A DNA stretch of 64,000 bases from Anoxybacter fermentans (GTDB lineage Bacteria > Bacillota > Halanaerobiia > DY22613). Positions 28,350 to 37,537 of the stretch are shown here, piece by piece. The notes beneath the pieces were generated by a model. It saw only the letters and a list, made by a program, of their open reading frames with translations, was not told where the DNA came from and searched no databases. The stretch's first letter is position 1, and each line of letters opens with the position of its first letter. The translations under genes and the position numbers were made by a program. The stretch lies in NCBI RefSeq assembly GCF_003991135.1, contig NZ_CP016379.1, forward strand, positions 2,728,001 through 2,792,000. Direction: 5' to 3'.

Positions 28350-29999
28350 ATGGACGTTTATTCTTTATTTCCCAGCGCAGGAGGAGAAGCTGAAAAACGT
28401 AAATTTTTTCTAGAACAAATCGAAAAACTTCTCTGTAATATTGATGCTCGTAAGGACCCCGAATTAGCCATATTGGATGGCCCTATAGAGCGTAATTATT
28501 CTAAGTTAATCGATGAATCAAAAGTACCAGAAAAAGGTCAAGATTTAGAGACACTACATCAATATCTAGATCAATTTGCTGCTGGTAATCCCTATTCCAC
28601 TAAATATCTGATGTTTAACGCCGATTGTCTTCCAAGTATTCCCTCCCTTCTTGGAATGTTAACCGCTGCTCTATTGAACAGTAATGCAATCTGGGACATA
28701 AGTTCCCCTGCAGCAGCTGAAGCAGAAGTTAGAACCATTGCCATGATGGCAGATATAATCGGATATAACCCCCGTCTTGCAAGTGGTTATTTTACTTATG
28801 GAGGACAAGGTGGAATTTTTAGTGGATTAAGGATCGGAATTGAAAAAGCCGCTCCCGGTTCACGAGTAAATGGAATTCCAAATAACCTTTATTGTTTCAC
28901 CTCCAAACTTGCTCATTTTTCATTGTATAAAGCAGTAGAAACAGGAATAGGCACAGAAAAAGTTATCTCTATAAGTACAAACAAAGATAACTCTATGAAT
29001 CTAAATGAGTTAAAGGAGCGAATGTGTGAAGTTATAGAAAATGGTGGTAAAATTGCATTGGTACTTGCCACCGCCGGTACTACTGACGCTTTTGGTATTG
29101 ATGATGTTCGCGGCATAAAAAAAATTATTGATGACCTTGTGCAAACTTATAAATTAGATTACGTTCCACACTTACATGCAGATGGTGCAATGGGAGGTCT
29201 CTATATTTTCTTTACCAAATACGATTTTGATAAAAATCCATTACAGTTTAATTTCAGAACTCTTCAAGCTCTCCGTAAAATTACAGAAAGAATCAGTGGT
29301 ATAAAGGAAGCCGATAGTATTTCTATAGATTTCCATAAACTAGGGCAGACACCATACAATAATTCTCTCTTTATGGTCAAAGATTCCAGGGATTTAAATC
29401 TGGTTAATTTAAAATTAGATCTCTGCCCATATATTGGAGAAAAAGGATATGGGGATTACTTCACTGGCTATACCTTTGAATGTTCCCGAATGGCATCTGC
29501 GATTGCAGCTTTTGCCAATCTGATTACTTTTGGCATAGAAGGTTTTCAAAAAATTTTGGGGAATTATGTAAATCTAACCGTTAAACTAAGAGAACAACTC
29601 AAAACCAAATGCCCTCTAATCAAAATTGTTAACCACAAAAATTATGGTCCAATTTCTCTGCTTAGAATTTATAACAATGAAGTTGAGGCTGTTAATGAAC
29701 TTAAAAACCGCGCTAAAAAGGAAGAAATTATTAAAATTAATAAACTTAATGAAGAATTCTATTCATTGCTAAGGGAAAACAGAAGAAGAATGATGTTTGG
29801 AGATACCAAAAAATGCGCTTTGTTAACTGCTCACGATACAAAAGAACAGATTCCTATTAACGGAACTAAAGCATTTATCATTTCTCCTTATACTACCATT
29901 GAAGATATAGATGAGATTACCACTTATCTAAAAAATACCTATCAACAGTTAATGGCTACCAAAAATCAAAAATATATTACAGTGGATAGTGTTGGTTAA
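28350..29999 (+). CDS. PLP-dependent group II decarboxylase
   Basis: 549 residues from the ATG at 28350, with AAAGGAG upstream; a TTG three codons earlier is less likely. The fold-type I decarboxylase signatures are present: GYFTYGGQGGIFSGL (phosphate/PLP binding), HLHADGAMGG (Asp that binds the pyridine nitrogen) and DFHKLGQTPY (Schiff-base Lys about residue 328). This places it with glutamate, diaminobutyrate and aromatic amino acid decarboxylases. The substrate cannot be read from sequence. The gene stands alone with its own terminator and no adjacent antiporter, so an acid-resistance pairing is not evident. Confidence 0.85.
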   Translation: MDVYSLFPSAGGEAEKRKFFLEQIEKLLCNIDARKDPELAILDGPIERNYSKLIDESKVPEKGQDLETLHQYLDQFAAGNPYSTKYLMFNADCLPSIPSLLGMLTAALLNSNAIWDISSPAAAEAEVRTIAMMADIIGYNPRLASGYFTYGGQGGIFSGLRIGIEKAAPGSRVNGIPNNLYCFTSKLAHFSLYKAVETGIGTEKVISISTNKDNSMNLNELKERMCEVIENGGKIALVLATAGTTDAFGIDDVRGIKKIIDDLVQTYKLDYVPHLHADGAMGGLYIFFTKYDFDKNPLQFNFRTLQALRKITERISGIKEADSISIDFHKLGQTPYNNSLFMVKDSRDLNLVNLKLDLCPYIGEKGYGDYFTGYTFECSRMASAIAAFANLITFGIEGFQKILGNYVNLTVKLREQLKTKCPLIKIVNHKNYGPISLLRIYNNEVEAVNELKNRAKKEEIIKINKLNEEFYSLLRENRRRMMFGDTKKCALLTAHDTKEQIPINGTKAFIISPYTTIEDIDEITTYLKNTYQQLMATKNQKYITVDSVG

Positions 30000-30002
30000 T
30001 AA

Positions 30003-30036
30003 AAAAAGGCCTGGTTCTAAATAAACAGGCCTTTTT
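30003..30036 (+). terminator. Terminator of the decarboxylase gene
   Basis: AAAAAGGCCTG and CAGGCCTTTTT pair around a 12-nt loop directly after the stop codon. Confidence 0.95.
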
Positions 30037-30044
30037 CATGTCTG

Positions 30045-30262
30045 CAGGCTGTTATACACATAACTTGCTCCTACAGGGAAACAGAAACCGCAACCGAACA
30101 CTCCACCATCCTGGCTGCGCGTCCTTAAAAGTCAAAGCTTCCGCTCCCCTGGCTTTAGCCTTGACTTATACGCTTCAGGAATTATATTTAGTTTTTCTGG
30201 TTTCTAAAGCTGAATACCTGTGTACGGGCAAATCTCTAAAAAAATAAATATTTGTTAATAAT
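30045..30262. repeat. Second repeat family, copy A (diverged)
   Basis: Starts CAGGCTGTT and shares ACACATAACTTGCTCC, the CATCCTGGCTGCGCGTCC block, CCTTGACTTATACGCTTCAG and AATTATATTTAGTTTTTCTGG with copies at 33.2, 47.5 and 59.1 kb. It lies right behind a terminator. A 69-codon frame inside it is not a gene. Confidence 0.75.
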
Positions 30263-30282
30263 TTGCAGATTTTTATACCTAT

Positions 30283-31401
30283 TTATTCAGCCAATGTTGC
30301 ATGGGCCTCTTTTAACTGTCTGATAATCGGAAGATTCTGGGGACATTTTTTCTCACAGGCTCCACATTCAACACAATAAGATGCATCATATTTATCTTTC
30401 AAATGGCCCTGTCCAAAATCATTATAGGCTTTTTTAGCATAATCCTTTAGATCATATATACGATAATAGTTCATCAAAGTAAAGATACGTGAAATATCAA
30501 CCTTCTGTGGACATGGCATACAGTAATTGCATCCAGTACAGTATAGATCAGCTAGTTTCTTCTTCTCTTCCATCACCTGTAATAACTTCTCTTTTTCTTC
30601 TGGAGTTAACTGAACATCCCTACATGCAGTCTTTACATTCTCCTCTACCATCTCAATCGTACTCATTCCAGAAATGGCAGTAGAGACATTTGGATTAGAA
30701 AAAACAAAGCGAAGAGCTAACTCAGGTGTACTGACAGCATTAGAAACCAGGCTACTGATCTCTTTAGAAGGATAACCTAGTCGTCCGCCACCGACAGGTC
30801 CCATAATCACAACTCCCATACCTTTTTTGCGAGCATAGGCAATAGCTTCTTCATTACTCCGATCTAATAGATTATACTGAACTGTCATTGATGCAAAATA
30901 ACCTGTATCAATAAGCTTGAAAAGATCTTTTGGATCACCATGAAATGAGAAGGAAAGATGGCGAATTAACCCTTCATCCTTCGCTTTCAGGGCTGCTTGA
31001 AGAGGCCCATCAGCTACATCAATTTTTTCAGTGTACTTCTCCCAATTGATAGCCCACATGTGATAAAAATCAATATAATCTACATCCAATTTTTTTAAAG
31101 AATTTTCCAGACGTTTTCGCCAGTTAGCTCCAGAATCATCCTCAATAGGATTTTTAGTTGAAAGATATATTTTATCACGCCAACCTTTGATAGCTTTACC
31201 AACAATAACTTCACTTTCTTTATTACAATAATAAGGTGCAGTATCTACATAATTTACACCCAGTTCCAGCGCCCGACGAATAACTCTAACTCCTTCTTCA
31301 TGGTCATAATTTTTACCATCTGGAGTTTTAGGGAGTCGCATTGCACCAAATCCCAATAATGAAACCTCAATTCCTGTGTTACCAAATTTCCGGTATTGCA
31401 T
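30283..31401 (-). CDS. Aldo/keto reductase with C-terminal ferredoxin domain
   Basis: About 372 residues from the ATG at 31401, nine bases after GGGAGG; an ATG three codons earlier touches that site. The TIM-barrel aldo/keto reductase part has LGFGAMRLP, DTAPYY with the catalytic Tyr, STKNP with the catalytic Lys, and HMW in place of the usual His region. NADPH-type motifs follow. The C-terminus carries two iron-sulfur motifs: CTGCNYCMPCPQ and CVECGACEKKCPQ. Such fusions are common in anaerobes and may accept electrons from ferredoxin; the carbonyl substrate is unknown. It is monocistronic. Confidence 0.9.
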   Translation of the reverse strand: MQYRKFGNTGIEVSLLGFGAMRLPKTPDGKNYDHEEGVRVIRRALELGVNYVDTAPYYCNKESEVIVGKAIKGWRDKIYLSTKNPIEDDSGANWRKRLENSLKKLDVDYIDFYHMWAINWEKYTEKIDVADGPLQAALKAKDEGLIRHLSFSFHGDPKDLFKLIDTGYFASMTVQYNLLDRSNEEAIAYARKKGMGVVIMGPVGGGRLGYPSKEISSLVSNAVSTPELALRFVFSNPNVSTAISGMSTIEMVEENVKTACRDVQLTPEEKEKLLQVMEEKKKLADLYCTGCNYCMPCPQKVDISRIFTLMNYYRIYDLKDYAKKAYNDFGQGHLKDKYDASYCVECGACEKKCPQNLPIIRQLKEAHATLAE

Positions 31402-31610
31402 ACAAAACATCCTCCCTTCAATTACTACCGACTTTCATTTTTTTATTTCTGTTAAAATAATTCGCGATACAAAATAATTTTCCTTTAAAGATAACAGAAC
31501 TAATTCTAAAAAAACTGTGGTAATCTACAATAAAAGAATATTATTAAAAGGATTTTTATTTCAAAAAACGAAATAAATTAATGCCAAAAATTTTATAAAG
31601 GAGTGGTAAC

Positions 31611-33197
31611 ATGGAAAAAATAGTTTTGGATTTTTTACAGAACCGTATTAACAAGTTGCAAGAGATGACCAGTGCCTTGTTTAAAGCCCATTGGGAGTTC
31701 TCCACAACAGGAACTGAAGAACTACAAAAACAATTGATAAGTTTAAAAGAAAAACTGGCCCATTTTCTCTCTAATGAAGAAGATTTTCAAAAAATTAAAG
31801 ATTTCCTTAATTCCAAAATTGACAATGATTTGATAGTCCGCCAGTTAACTGTCCTCTATAACGCCTATCTTAAGCACCAGATAGATTCCGAACTTATCCA
31901 GCAGATTGTAAAATTGGAAGCTGAAATAGAAAGTGAATTTACTAACTTCCGTGCAAATTATAATGGCAAACGCATTACTAATAATCAAATTCTTGATATA
32001 TTACAAACTTCAACAGATGAAATTGAAAGAAAATCTGTATGGCTTTCCAGTAAACAAATCGGCCAGAGGGTAGCACCACTTTTATTAAAATTGGTCAAAT
32101 TGAGAAATCAGGTTGCTAATAAGTTAGGATACGCTAATTATTACTCTCTGGCTTTACAAACTGATGAAATTAACGAAAAAGAACTTTTTGAAATCCTGGA
32201 TCGGTTAAAAGAGCTAACGGATGAACCATTCCGTAAAGTCAAAGAAAAAATTGATTATAATTTAGCCCAAAAGTTCGGTATCTCAACCGAAAAACTAATG
32301 CCCTGGCATTATAGTGACCCATTCTTTCAGGAGATACCAAACAGTGATGATATCGATTTAAATAAATTTTTTAAAGATCAGGATATAGTAGAATTGAGTA
32401 AGAAATATTATGCTGGAATCGGTCTTAACGTTGAAGACATCCTGGCCCGGAGTGATCTCTATGAAAGGGAAGGTAAAGATCAGCATGCCTACTGTATCCA
32501 TATCGATGGTGAAGGAGATATAAGGATTCTATGCAATCTTAGAAATACTGAATATTGGATGAACACTTTACTACATGAACTGGGACACGGTGTATATGAT
32601 AAATATCTGGATTTTAATTTACCCTTTATTCTACGACAACCGGCCCATACATTTCTTACAGAAGCAATAGCAATGATGTTTGGCCGTCTCTCCCGTGATC
32701 CCCAGTGGTTAAAAGAAATTGCCGGCGCTAGTCCAAAACTGGTTGACTGTTTACAGGATCAACTCCGCTGGCAGGAACAATTAGCTTTACTTATCTTTAT
32801 CCGTTGGGGACTTGTAATGGTCTATTTTGAACGGGAATTATATAAAAATCCTGAACAAAACTTAAACAGACTCTGGTGGGATTTAGTCAAAGAGTTACAG
32901 CTATTAAAATGTCCTGCAAATCGTGAAAACCATCCTGACTGGGCCGCTAAGATCCATCTGGGTACAGCACCTGTATACTATCACAATTATATTCTGGGAT
33001 ATCTAGCTGCCTACCAGATAGAAGCTACCATTAAAGAATCACTGCAAATTCCACATTTGATCAATGAACCAAAAATTGGTTCCTTTTTGATTGAAAAAAT
33101 CTTTAAACCGGGAGCTAGATATCACTGGAATACATTATTAGAAAAAGCTACAGGCAGAAAATTGACACCTGATTTTGCCGTCCAGGTATTTAAATAA
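31611..33197 (+). CDS. Zinc metallopeptidase, M2/M3-like (gluzincin)
   Basis: 528 residues, ATG behind AAAGGAG. Zinc motif HELGH (about residue 321, in WMNTLLHELGHGVYD) and a downstream Glu ligand in TEAIAMMFGR, about 28 residues on. The long helical N-terminus is like oligopeptidases and bacterial M2 (ACE-like) peptidases. The preceding GDIRILCNLR is typical of the bacterial M2-type group. There is no signal peptide, so it probably trims peptides in the cytoplasm. It stands alone and converges on nadE with a shared terminator. Confidence 0.85.
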   Translation: MEKIVLDFLQNRINKLQEMTSALFKAHWEFSTTGTEELQKQLISLKEKLAHFLSNEEDFQKIKDFLNSKIDNDLIVRQLTVLYNAYLKHQIDSELIQQIVKLEAEIESEFTNFRANYNGKRITNNQILDILQTSTDEIERKSVWLSSKQIGQRVAPLLLKLVKLRNQVANKLGYANYYSLALQTDEINEKELFEILDRLKELTDEPFRKVKEKIDYNLAQKFGISTEKLMPWHYSDPFFQEIPNSDDIDLNKFFKDQDIVELSKKYYAGIGLNVEDILARSDLYEREGKDQHAYCIHIDGEGDIRILCNLRNTEYWMNTLLHELGHGVYDKYLDFNLPFILRQPAHTFLTEAIAMMFGRLSRDPQWLKEIAGASPKLVDCLQDQLRWQEQLALLIFIRWGLVMVYFERELYKNPEQNLNRLWWDLVKELQLLKCPANRENHPDWAAKIHLGTAPVYYHNYILGYLAAYQIEATIKESLQIPHLINEPKIGSFLIEKIFKPGARYHWNTLLEKATGRKLTPDFAVQVFK

Positions 33198-33206
33198 GAT
33201 CAAATA

Positions 33207-33395
33207 CAGGCTATTGAAAAAGGGGAAGCACGCATAACTTGTTCCTACAGGGAAACAGAAAAAACTAAATATAATTTCTTCCGCAACCGAACACTCCACC
33301 ATTCTGGCTGCGCGTCCTTAAAAGTCAAGGCTTCCGCACCCCTGGCTTTAGCCTTGACTTATAGTCCACAGCATGCAAAAAACATAATTCCTGGA
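33207..33395. repeat. Second repeat family, copy B
   Basis: Begins CAGGCTATTGAAAAAGG 10 bp past the peptidase stop. It keeps the AAACTAAATATAATTTCTTCCG arm and the CTGGCTGCGCGTCC centre but has lost the matching right arm. Confidence 0.8.
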
Positions 33396-33402
33396 CAAAG
33401 AA

Positions 33403-33432
33403 AAAGCGCCCTCGATTTAAAAAGGGCGCTTT
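33403..33432. terminator. Bidirectional terminator between peptidase gene and nadE
   Basis: AAAGCGCCCT and AGGGCGCTTT form a 10-bp stem flanked by A- and T-rich tracts between two convergent genes. Confidence 0.9.
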
Positions 33433-33440
33433 CTTACTTT

Positions 33441-34178
33441 TTATTCAACACCAAAATTCGGTATTGGAGGAGGTTGTAGTTTATGTAAACTGCGGGCATG
33501 TAAACGATCCACAACCTCTTTTACTCTTGGTTCTGCCTCTCCTGTGAGAATATAATGGTCTAGCTCTTCATAGGTAATACCCATCTCAGCTTCATCAGTT
33601 TGATTTTCCCAAAGTCCAGCAGAAGGAGCTTTGGTAATAATTCTTTCAGGAATTCCCAGATGACGCGCCAACTCTCTAACCTGTGTCTTAACCAAATTAC
33701 CTAAAGGCGCAAGATCTATTCCACCATCTCCATATTTAGTAAAATACCCCACTGTCAGCTCACTACGATTATCTGTGCCGACCACCAGAGCATTATAAAG
33801 ACTGGCAAAGTAATATAAAGTTGTCATCCGTAAACGCGGTTTAATATTAGCCAGAGCCAGGTTATCTTGAGAAAGTTTTTCCGTTCCACCGATAGCATCT
33901 CTTAATGCATCAAAGGTTTTTTCCAGATGAACCACTTTATATGGTATATCAAAGGTCTCGGCCACAAGCCGGGCATCTTCCTCATCCTGTGGATTACTAT
34001 AACATGGCATAATAATTCCCAAAGTACTATCGGGGAAAGCTTTTTTACAAAGGACAGCCGTTACTGAAGAATCAATTCCTCCACTTAAACCTACCACTGC
34101 CCCTTTGGCATGAGCATCCCGTACCTTATTTCGAATCCAATCAACTAATTTTTCTGTTAATTTCTCGTAATTTGCCAC
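33441..34178 (-). CDS. nadE: NH3-dependent NAD+ synthetase
   Basis: 245 residues, ATG behind AAAGGAGG. Adenine-nucleotide alpha-hydrolase fold with the P-loop GLSGGIDSS near residue 29, GTDNRSELTVGYFTKYGDGG and KAPSAGLWENQTDE, all diagnostic of NadE. It amidates nicotinic acid adenine dinucleotide to NAD+. It lacks the N-terminal glutaminase domain, so ammonia is the nitrogen source. Monocistronic, with a terminator shared with the convergent peptidase gene. Confidence 0.97.
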   Translation of the reverse strand: MANYEKLTEKLVDWIRNKVRDAHAKGAVVGLSGGIDSSVTAVLCKKAFPDSTLGIIMPCYSNPQDEEDARLVAETFDIPYKVVHLEKTFDALRDAIGGTEKLSQDNLALANIKPRLRMTTLYYFASLYNALVVGTDNRSELTVGYFTKYGDGGIDLAPLGNLVKTQVRELARHLGIPERIITKAPSAGLWENQTDEAEMGITYEELDHYILTGEAEPRVKEVVDRLHARSLHKLQPPPIPNFGVE

Positions 34179-34231
34179 TTAAAAACCTCCTTTCTATTAG
34201 CAGAATTCCTTAAAACAGATTATATGATTTT

Positions 34232-34320
34232 ACTACAAAGAGCAAATTTTTCCCTTGATTAGCTCATTATCTCCCAATTTCTCCTTCTGTCTCATTTAAA
34301 ATGGTTTTAGCTTTTTGCAG
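34232..34320 (+). repeat. MITE-like element, copy 5 (decayed, internally deleted)
   Basis: About 90 bp: ends resembling CTGCAAAAAGC and AGCTTTTTGCAG are kept, with the CCCTTGATTAGCTCAT piece of the centre. Most of both arms is gone. Forward orientation. Confidence 0.65.
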
Positions 34321-34373
34321 TTTAACTATTATATTATATTGTAACATCCAACCACTTTTAATGCAAGAAAAAA

Positions 34374-34398
34374 GATAACCCTCTAAAAAAGGGTTATC
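34374..34398 (-). terminator. Terminator of spoVT
   Basis: GATAACCCT and AGGGTTATC pair; on the minus strand TTTTTTCTTG follows, 35 bp past the spoVT stop. Confidence 0.9.
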
Positions 34399-34431
34399 CT
34401 TAATTTGTAAAAAAATATGAATTATATCCTT

Positions 34432-34962
34432 TTATACACGAGCCTGCTTAGCGAGGATGTTCGCAGCTGCCCTTGCTATAGTCATTTCATACTCACCAAG
34501 GGTTTTATCAGCAGAAGATAATATTACTGCACCAAAAATATCGCCATGCCGTATAATAGGACTAATTACAGCAGATTGGATTGGACAATCATCATGACCG
34601 CAATCTTTACAAATTTCTTCAGCCCCAGCCTTTTCAATAAGAATTGTTTTCCGCTGCTCTAAAGCCTCTAATGTTCCTTTACCCAACTTATGATTAAGAT
34701 TATTAATAGATGAAGCAATAACTTTTTCTGTATCAACAACCATTGCATCACATTCAGTAGTTTTTGCCAAAGTTTCTACATAATCATCAAGCAGCTCAAT
34801 TTCAGCTAGTGGTGAATATTTTTTTAAAATAACCTTACCTTTTCGATCAACAAAAATCTCTAAATTAGTGCCTTCATCAATATTCAAATTCCTTCTAAGT
34901 TCTTTGGGAATAACTACCCGCCCTAAATTGTCTATCTTTCTAACGATTCCAGTTGCTTTCAT
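34432..34962 (-). CDS. spoVT: Stage V sporulation protein T
   Basis: 176 residues, ATG behind AAGGAGG. N-terminal AbrB/SpoVT swapped-hairpin DNA-binding domain (MKATGIVRKIDNLGRVVIPKEL...). The C-terminal GAF domain has CKDCGHDDCPIQSAVISPI. Length and both domains match SpoVT, the forespore transcription regulator that modulates sigma-G genes, including germination genes of the kind found at 40.9-44.7 and 52.3-56.0 kb. The GAF ligand is unknown. Confidence 0.96.
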   Translation of the reverse strand: MKATGIVRKIDNLGRVVIPKELRRNLNIDEGTNLEIFVDRKGKVILKKYSPLAEIELLDDYVETLAKTTECDAMVVDTEKVIASSINNLNHKLGKGTLEALEQRKTILIEKAGAEEICKDCGHDDCPIQSAVISPIIRHGDIFGAVILSSADKTLGEYEMTIARAAANILAKQARV

Positions 34963-35187
34963 ATTATCGCCTCCTTACCCCTATTTTACTCACTTTTTAT
35001 AATTATTATGTAATATTTGACCTTCAAAAAGGCTTTTTTAAAAACATAATAATTTGATTTCCTCTAATATCTATCTTTGTAAAATTTTAATTTTTATACG
35101 TCTTTACCTATACAGGAATATTTTACTTATTCTAATTGACTGATTGTGTACAACAGGATATAATTTAAGTAAGCATTCATGGTTAAA

Positions 35188-35308
35188 CTGCAAAAAGCTA
35201 ATTTTGAGCGCCATAGAAATTTTTCGTTTAACCATCTTGGTGAGATTTCAGTCGAACTTTAAATGGTTCGAAAAATTTCTTTTAAAGTGAAAAATTAGCT
35301 TTTTGCAG
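35188..35308 (-). repeat. MITE-like element, copy 6 (both inner hairpins deleted)
   Basis: 121 bp. Both arms are present with reverse-orientation signature. The left arm ends at TTTCAGTCGAA and passes directly into the right arm, so the two inner hairpins are cleanly missing. It lies between divergent spoVT and the lipoprotein gene. Confidence 0.9.
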
Positions 35309-35374
35309 CAAAATCATTTATAGATTGTTGGTTGTAATTATTTATTTTAAAATTTTATTAAAGGAGTGAAATTT

Positions 35375-37519
35375 ATGAAATTTAGCAGGTTAATCCTTGC
35401 TGTTGTGGTAGTCACTTTATTTTTATCAGGTTGTTCGATGCCAGCTTTTAAAGATTTTTCAGAAATTAAACCTCCATCCTGGAAAGTAAATGTAGCAGTA
35501 CCTGTATATAAAGGAGAATCACTTTTAAAAAAAGCAATTGATGAAAGTAAGTTGTCAAACCCAGAAAAGGGTATCACTTTTGGAGTTGAAGGTGATACAT
35601 ACGTATATACTTATGAAAATAATATTAATCCTTACAGCCTTGAAGGAGCTTTAGGTGAGATAGATACTGCTTCCTTCAATTTTGAATATACAAAAGAATT
35701 GGGAGCACTTAAAGTCACTACTAATATTTTAGCAAACTACTTTAATAGTTATGGAGATACGTTAACCCAAGATACCCTGGTTATTCCATCATTTGAAAAA
35801 AACTGGACAACCAATACTGGATATATACCCCTTCCTTTTACCAGAGCTAGAATATCTAACTATTTTAATGAGTTAGATGAAAATGATAAAACAAATAAAC
35901 TTATATTTACTTTGAAAACTACAGAACCCATTGATTATTTAAATATCAAAATTTTGGGAATAGTAGATGCTAACGGTAATCCCCTTACATGTCAATTTGG
36001 AAAAATTGGAGGGGATAACGATACAGTAGTACCCGAGGTAACATTAACAAAAACAATTTCTCTGGCCGGATCTGTGATAACAGAAAATATTGATTTAGAC
36101 ATTACATTAGGAGTTCATAGTTCAAAAGGTTCCATCAGTTTAGACATCGAATTACAGGAAATTGAAATTGTTGAACTTGAAGGTTTTCTTGGGGACGTTT
36201 CCCTTGATGAATCTACATTTCAAATTTCTGGACTTAATCCTTTAAGGGACAATAACCTGGGAATTGACAGTATCACATTTGAATCTGGAAAAATAGAGAT
36301 CACTACAACCTATAGTGGTCCAGACAATAATTTTCCATTCCAGGTTACTATTCAAGAAATTAAACTAGGTAATAATCTCTTTCAGAACGATATCAATAAC
36401 AATCTATATATCGACCTAACTAATATGACCCTGGATTTAAATGCTGATTTTTCAGGAACTATTACAATAAACCCTACATCTATCAATACCTATGATGTAT
36501 GGGATGAAAACACTAACCAATTAATTCCTTATAAATATACCATTAAATTCTCCATGGCTAATGTTAAAGTAAAATCAATCACAGGGAATGTTGCAAAATT
36601 AACTGAACTTATATATGACCCTAATCCAGCCACTCCTGAATGGGACTTTTTAATTGAAGAAAGCAGTCCAGGTAAAGAAGAAATTCCTTATCCTGAAGAG
36701 TTAAAAGAATTTGAATTTGGACTCCCAGGTATATACATTGAATTGACTATTAATAATAATACAGACTTTGCAGGTGATCTAACTTTGACAGTTACACCTT
36801 ATGCTGATGCAACAGGAACTCCTGCTACAGACAAAGATGGAAACGTGCTTCCAGAAGCTGTCATAAATATTCAGATACCAGCAAGAACAGGTAATGAGGG
36901 TTATATAGAAAAAATTAATACCGAACCCATTCTTGATATGTTTAATAATAGAGTGCCCTATATGTCCTTCTCTATTTCCGGTAATCTTTATATCGCAGGA
37001 GAAAAAGTAACTATTTCCACTGACGATTCTATAGCAGTATCCATGAAAGTATCTGTACCGATACTCTTAAAAATACCTGCAGGTGGTTCAATCTTTAATA
37101 TTTTAAATAATGAAAAGATCACCCTATCAGCTGATGATATTAATACTATAGAACAAATAGCCGAATTCATTGAAGAAGCTTATATTCATATTCCTTACCA
37201 AAATGGAAGTACTCTTGGTTTTGGCCCAATCTTTACCTTCTCTGATGGTGTCAACAAAGTTACACTGAATGAAAAAAATACCGTCCTTTATCCTAAGGAG
37301 GATAATCAAGAATTTTATGAAGGTGAATTAATCTTTGGTATAAACAAAGAATTAATTGACATCATTAAAAATGAAAATGGATTCTATTTAACTGTTGATT
37401 TAAAAATTCCTAATGAGAGCGATAAAGAGCGGGAAATGAAATTAGAACCAGATGCCTTTATAAAGTATAATATCTATCTAACAGGCAAGATCAATGCCCA
37501 TGTACCGGAAGATATTTAA
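35375..37519 (+). CDS. Large lipoprotein of unknown function
   Basis: 714 residues from the ATG at 35375, eight bases after AAAGGAG; a GTG at 35366 overlaps that site. Lipoprotein signal peptide: FSRLILAVVVVTLFLSGCS with the lipobox Cys. The mature part is rich in Asn, Ile, Thr and Asp and alternates like beta-sheet throughout. No domain is recognised. The next gene, 18 bp on, encodes a barrel-like outer membrane protein, so the two probably work together on the cell surface. Confidence 0.8.
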   Translation: MKFSRLILAVVVVTLFLSGCSMPAFKDFSEIKPPSWKVNVAVPVYKGESLLKKAIDESKLSNPEKGITFGVEGDTYVYTYENNINPYSLEGALGEIDTASFNFEYTKELGALKVTTNILANYFNSYGDTLTQDTLVIPSFEKNWTTNTGYIPLPFTRARISNYFNELDENDKTNKLIFTLKTTEPIDYLNIKILGIVDANGNPLTCQFGKIGGDNDTVVPEVTLTKTISLAGSVITENIDLDITLGVHSSKGSISLDIELQEIEIVELEGFLGDVSLDESTFQISGLNPLRDNNLGIDSITFESGKIEITTTYSGPDNNFPFQVTIQEIKLGNNLFQNDINNNLYIDLTNMTLDLNADFSGTITINPTSINTYDVWDENTNQLIPYKYTIKFSMANVKVKSITGNVAKLTELIYDPNPATPEWDFLIEESSPGKEEIPYPEELKEFEFGLPGIYIELTINNNTDFAGDLTLTVTPYADATGTPATDKDGNVLPEAVINIQIPARTGNEGYIEKINTEPILDMFNNRVPYMSFSISGNLYIAGEKVTISTDDSIAVSMKVSVPILLKIPAGGSIFNILNNEKITLSADDINTIEQIAEFIEEAYIHIPYQNGSTLGFGPIFTFSDGVNKVTLNEKNTVLYPKEDNQEFYEGELIFGINKELIDIIKNENGFYLTVDLKIPNESDKEREMKLEPDAFIKYNIYLTGKINAHVPEDI

Positions 37520-37537
37520 AAAAGGAGTGACTTTTAA

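Noticed and set aside
30038-30247. 69-codon plus-strand frame
   Set aside because: It lies wholly within a dispersed repeat, directly behind a terminator.
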